A DNA stretch of 40,032 nucleotides from Verrucomicrobiaceae bacterium (lineage in GTDB: Bacteria; Verrucomicrobiota; Verrucomicrobiia; Verrucomicrobiales; Verrucomicrobiaceae). The notes below the pieces were generated by a model. That model worked only from the letters and a program-made list of their open reading frames with translations. It was not told the origin of the DNA and ran no database searches. Positions 37,436-40,032 of the stretch are shown piece by piece; positions within the stretch are counted from its first letter, which is position 1, and every line of letters begins with the position of its first letter. The position numbers were made by a program, and so were the translations under genes. The stretch is taken from contig JAIYDW010000075.1 of NCBI GenBank assembly GCA_027487315.1, forward strand, positions 1 through 40,032. The letters run 5' to 3'.

Positions 37436-40032
37436 ATGAGACAATGCGTTGTTTTGGGAATCTGTGTGCTGGCAGCTGTTGTCGGTGGGTGGTTGTTTTT
37501 GGGGATGCAGGATGGGGAGGTTCGAGTGGGTCTGGGAAGTGATTCGAGTTCGAAGGGTGCGGGGCTGATCGAGAAGGATGTGGATGCTGTTGAGGCGAGT
37601 GAGGTGGCTGAGGAGAAGGGGGTTGGGGCATCGGAGTCTTTGCTGACGCGATTGGCGGCGGACAAGGCGGCGACGAAGGCGAAGCGGGTGGGTGCCGGAG
37701 TGGCGTTGGATGCGCCTTTGATTCCGGGGCGGCAATGGCGGATGAGTGTGGGTGGGAAGACGGTGGTGATGGAGGTGGCGATGGATGAGATTTGGCTATC
37801 GGGAGGGAAGGAGGGGAGCGGGCTGCGGTCGATCCCGGCGCAACCGGATTTGGAATTGCTGCTGGCGGAGGCGGAGGCGTTGGCTGCGAGTCTGAGTGGG
37901 AGGGCGCAGTTGGTGTTGTATCCGAGGGGGACGGTGGTGCGGACGGAGGTGAATCGGCGATTGCTGACGGAGTCGTTTTTGGTGGAGTGGGATGGGCGGG
38001 CGGAGACGCGGCGGAAGCTGGAGGCGGCGGGGGTGCGGGATTTGAAGCAGCCGGAGTATGCGCCGGAGTTGTGGGTGGCGCGGGTGGAGGGGGATCCGGC
38101 GGCGGCTTTGAGGGCGATGGAGGCTTTGGAGGGTGCGCCGGGGTTGCGGAAGTTTGAGCCGCAGTTGGCGCGGCAGCAGCAGAAGAAGGCGGTGCCGAAT
38201 GACACGCTGTTCACGACGCAGTGGCATTTGAGAAACACGGGGCAGGGGTCTGGCCGGGTGGGGGTGGATGCGAATGTGGTGGATGTGTGGGATACTAGGA
38301 AGGGGTCTGGGATTCAGATCGCGGTGGTGGATGACGGGGTGGATTTTGCGCATCCTGATCTTTTGCCGAACCGTGCGGCGACGGGGCATTACAATTGGAA
38401 TGATGGTGATCCGAATGAGCCGTCACCGGGGACTGCGGCAGGCTTGGAGGATTTTCATGGGACGGCGGTGGCTGGAGTAGCGGCGGCGCGAGGGGACAAT
38501 GGGATTGGGGTATCTGGAGTGGCGCCTGTGGCGACTTTGGTGGGGTTTCGATTGATTTCCGAGCCGTCGACGGATGTGGAAGAGGCGGAGGCGATGGGGA
38601 GGTTGAATGCGGACATTGCGATCAAGAACAACAGTTGGGGGCCATCGGATGATCCGACGACTTTGGGGACGATTGGGACGTTGATGCAAGCCTCGTTGGG
38701 GACGGCGGCGACGACGGGGCGCGAGGGCAAGGGGGTGATTTTGACGTGGGCGGCTGGGAATGGGCGGGAGGATCAAGATCAGTCGAACAAGGATGCGTAT
38801 GCGAATAATCGGCATGTGCTGGCGGTGGCGGCGATGACGAACACCGGATTGCAGTCGAGCTACAGTGAGAGCGGGGCGAATGTGGTGGTGGCGGCGCCGT
38901 CGAGCGGGGGGACGCGGGGGATTGTGACCACGGATGTCAGTGGAACCCGGGGTTACAACAATGGGGCGAGGTCGGGGGAGCCGAAGGACAACAATTACAC
39001 CAACACGTTTGGTGGGACGTCATCGGCGACGCCTTTGGTATCGGGAGTGGTGGCGTTGATGCTGGAGGCGAATCCGGCTTTGAGTTATCGGGATGTGAAG
39101 GAGATTTTGTTGCGGACGTCGGCTAAGGAAGCGCCGACATCGACGGATTGGATTCGGCAGACGGGCGGGCGGCCGGATTTGGCGCCGATTGAGCATCATC
39201 ACGGGTTTGGTGGAGGACGAGTGGATGCGGAAGCGGCGGTGGCGATGGCGGAGGGGTGGACGAGTTTGCCGGCGCTGGCGGCGGTGCAGTCGGTGTCGAG
39301 CACTGTCAATACAACAGTGCCGGATGGAACGGGAGAGGTGTCGAGGGATTTTGTGTTTGGGAGCAGTCCGAGGCTGCGGGTGGAGACGGTGGAGGTGACG
39401 GTGAACATTGAGCACGCCTTCCGTGGGGATTTGGAGATTGAATTGGTCTCGCCGAAAGGGGTGCGGAGTCGGTTGGTGTCGGCTTCGGGATTTGATGATG
39501 GGTATGACCCTGATACGGAAACGGTGGGGCTGGGGTTTGAGCCGTGGACGTTTTCGAGTGTGCGGCACTGGGGGGAGGGGTCGGCGGGGACGTGGAAGGT
39601 AGTGGTAAAGGACAAGGCGACGCAGGACTCGGGAACGTGGAGAACGGCGACGGTGCGGATTTATGGGACGGCAGAGACGGTGCCGGATTTGACGAGTTTT
39701 GGGGCGGCGCAGATGTTGACGGAGGGTGATGATGCGAGTTTTACGGCGACAGCGACGGGGAGCGGTTTGGCGTATGAGTGGAGGCGCGAGGGGACAGCGG
39801 TGGGTGGGACGTTGACGGGGGCGTTTACGGTGCCGGGGATTTTGGTGAGTCAGGCGGGGAGCTACTCGGTGGCGGCGATGACATCGGTGGGTGAGGCGGC
39901 GAGTTCGACGGTTCCGGTGTCGGTGGTGCGTGAGGAAAATCAGAGTGTGACGGTGGTGCAAGGGAATCCGCTGACGCTGACGGCGACGGCGGCGGGGCCG
40001 GGGGTTTTGACGTATCAGTGGAAGCGCAACAA
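37436..40032 (+). CDS. Subtilisin/kexin-like protease with P-domain and Ig domains (cut by window edge)
   Basis: Open from the ATG at 37436 to the window end (865 residues seen). A signal anchor (about 4-24, CVVLGICVLAAVVGGWLFLG) and a propeptide-like region (to about 260) precede the S8 domain: Asp299 in VVDDGVDFAHPDL, His341 in DFHGTAVAGVAA, oxyanion Asn442 in WAAGNG and Ser529 in GGTSSATPLVSG. A proprotein convertase P-domain follows (about 650-750, NIEHAFRGDLEIELVSPKG), then Ig-like repeats (about 760 on, YEWRREG, then LTYQWKRN at the edge). It probably matures or degrades secreted proteins. Catalytic residues are complete. Confidence 0.92.
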   Translation, partial: MRQCVVLGICVLAAVVGGWLFLGMQDGEVRVGLGSDSSSKGAGLIEKDVDAVEASEVAEEKGVGASESLLTRLAADKAATKAKRVGAGVALDAPLIPGRQWRMSVGGKTVVMEVAMDEIWLSGGKEGSGLRSIPAQPDLELLLAEAEALAASLSGRAQLVLYPRGTVVRTEVNRRLLTESFLVEWDGRAETRRKLEAAGVRDLKQPEYAPELWVARVEGDPAAALRAMEALEGAPGLRKFEPQLARQQQKKAVPNDTLFTTQWHLRNTGQGSGRVGVDANVVDVWDTRKGSGIQIAVVDDGVDFAHPDLLPNRAATGHYNWNDGDPNEPSPGTAAGLEDFHGTAVAGVAAARGDNGIGVSGVAPVATLVGFRLISEPSTDVEEAEAMGRLNADIAIKNNSWGPSDDPTTLGTIGTLMQASLGTAATTGREGKGVILTWAAGNGREDQDQSNKDAYANNRHVLAVAAMTNTGLQSSYSESGANVVVAAPSSGGTRGIVTTDVSGTRGYNNGARSGEPKDNNYTNTFGGTSSATPLVSGVVALMLEANPALSYRDVKEILLRTSAKEAPTSTDWIRQTGGRPDLAPIEHHHGFGGGRVDAEAAVAMAEGWTSLPALAAVQSVSSTVNTTVPDGTGEVSRDFVFGSSPRLRVETVEVTVNIEHAFRGDLEIELVSPKGVRSRLVSASGFDDGYDPDTETVGLGFEPWTFSSVRHWGEGSAGTWKVVVKDKATQDSGTWRTATVRIYGTAETVPDLTSFGAAQMLTEGDDASFTATATGSGLAYEWRREGTAVGGTLTGAFTVPGILVSQAGSYSVAAMTSVGEAASSTVPVSVVREENQSVTVVQGNPLTLTATAAGPGVLTYQWKRN

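Noticed and set aside
1-40032. tRNA genes, CRISPR arrays, insertion sequences or prophage
   Set aside because: I saw no cloverleaf-like T-loop context, no regularly spaced short repeats, and no transposase, integrase or phage structural gene.

Overview
The window looks like chromosomal DNA from a high-GC Verrucomicrobiota bacterium, probably Verrucomicrobiales. This is inferred from the gene families, since no rRNA is present. The pointers are two DUF1592-type planctomycete/verrucomicrobial cytochromes, a DUF1552 partner, a stand-alone PSCyt1 haem domain, a DUF4139 protein, very large secreted proteins with Ig-like domains, and Tat or Sec signals on many products. The + strand is strikingly G-rich whichever strand codes: + strand genes favour G-ending codons and - strand genes favour C-ending codons.

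Layout. 1-2532: the 5' end of cysS (- strand, running off the left edge), a Phd/RelE-type toxin-antitoxin pair (-), a Tat-exported amidohydrolase (+) and a VapBC-type pair (+). 2555-5980: purB (-), an OFA-family MFS transporter with a translationally coupled 43-residue membrane peptide (+), and a small unknown protein. 6067-10343: a large DUF1592 cytochrome with a duplicated carbohydrate-binding-like insert (-), divergent from a secreted DUF4139 protein (+). 10553-11220: rplU-rpmA with a clear terminator.

11386-21891: four + strand genes for exported proteins. They are a small CPLC-motif protein, a beta-propeller/di-haem/Ig protein of about 1460 residues, a 1376-residue protein with three tandem repeats of about 180 residues plus Ig domains, and an outer-membrane beta-barrel-like protein with a Gly/Pro/Asp and His-rich insert. 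The two giant proteins share a C-terminal module of about 400 residues. This is the best candidate in the window for an undescribed system.

22006-27921: glmS, a secreted unknown, a conserved cytoplasmic unknown, a small PSCyt1 haem protein, a lone cyclic-nucleotide-binding domain and a secreted jelly-roll protein. 27940-33223: a DUF1592-DUF1552 operon (-), an FKBP lipoprotein, a secreted unknown and a GNAT acetyltransferase. 33250-40032: an oligopeptide-binding lipoprotein, a DUF3592 membrane protein, a secreted unknown, fmt, and a subtilisin/kexin-like protease running off the right edge.

Three copies of a palindromic intergenic repeat (near 10.4, 34.9 and 36.3 kb) lie just after genes. I see no tRNA, rRNA, CRISPR array, insertion sequence, prophage or integrase. 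No gene-free stretch exceeds about 300 bases.
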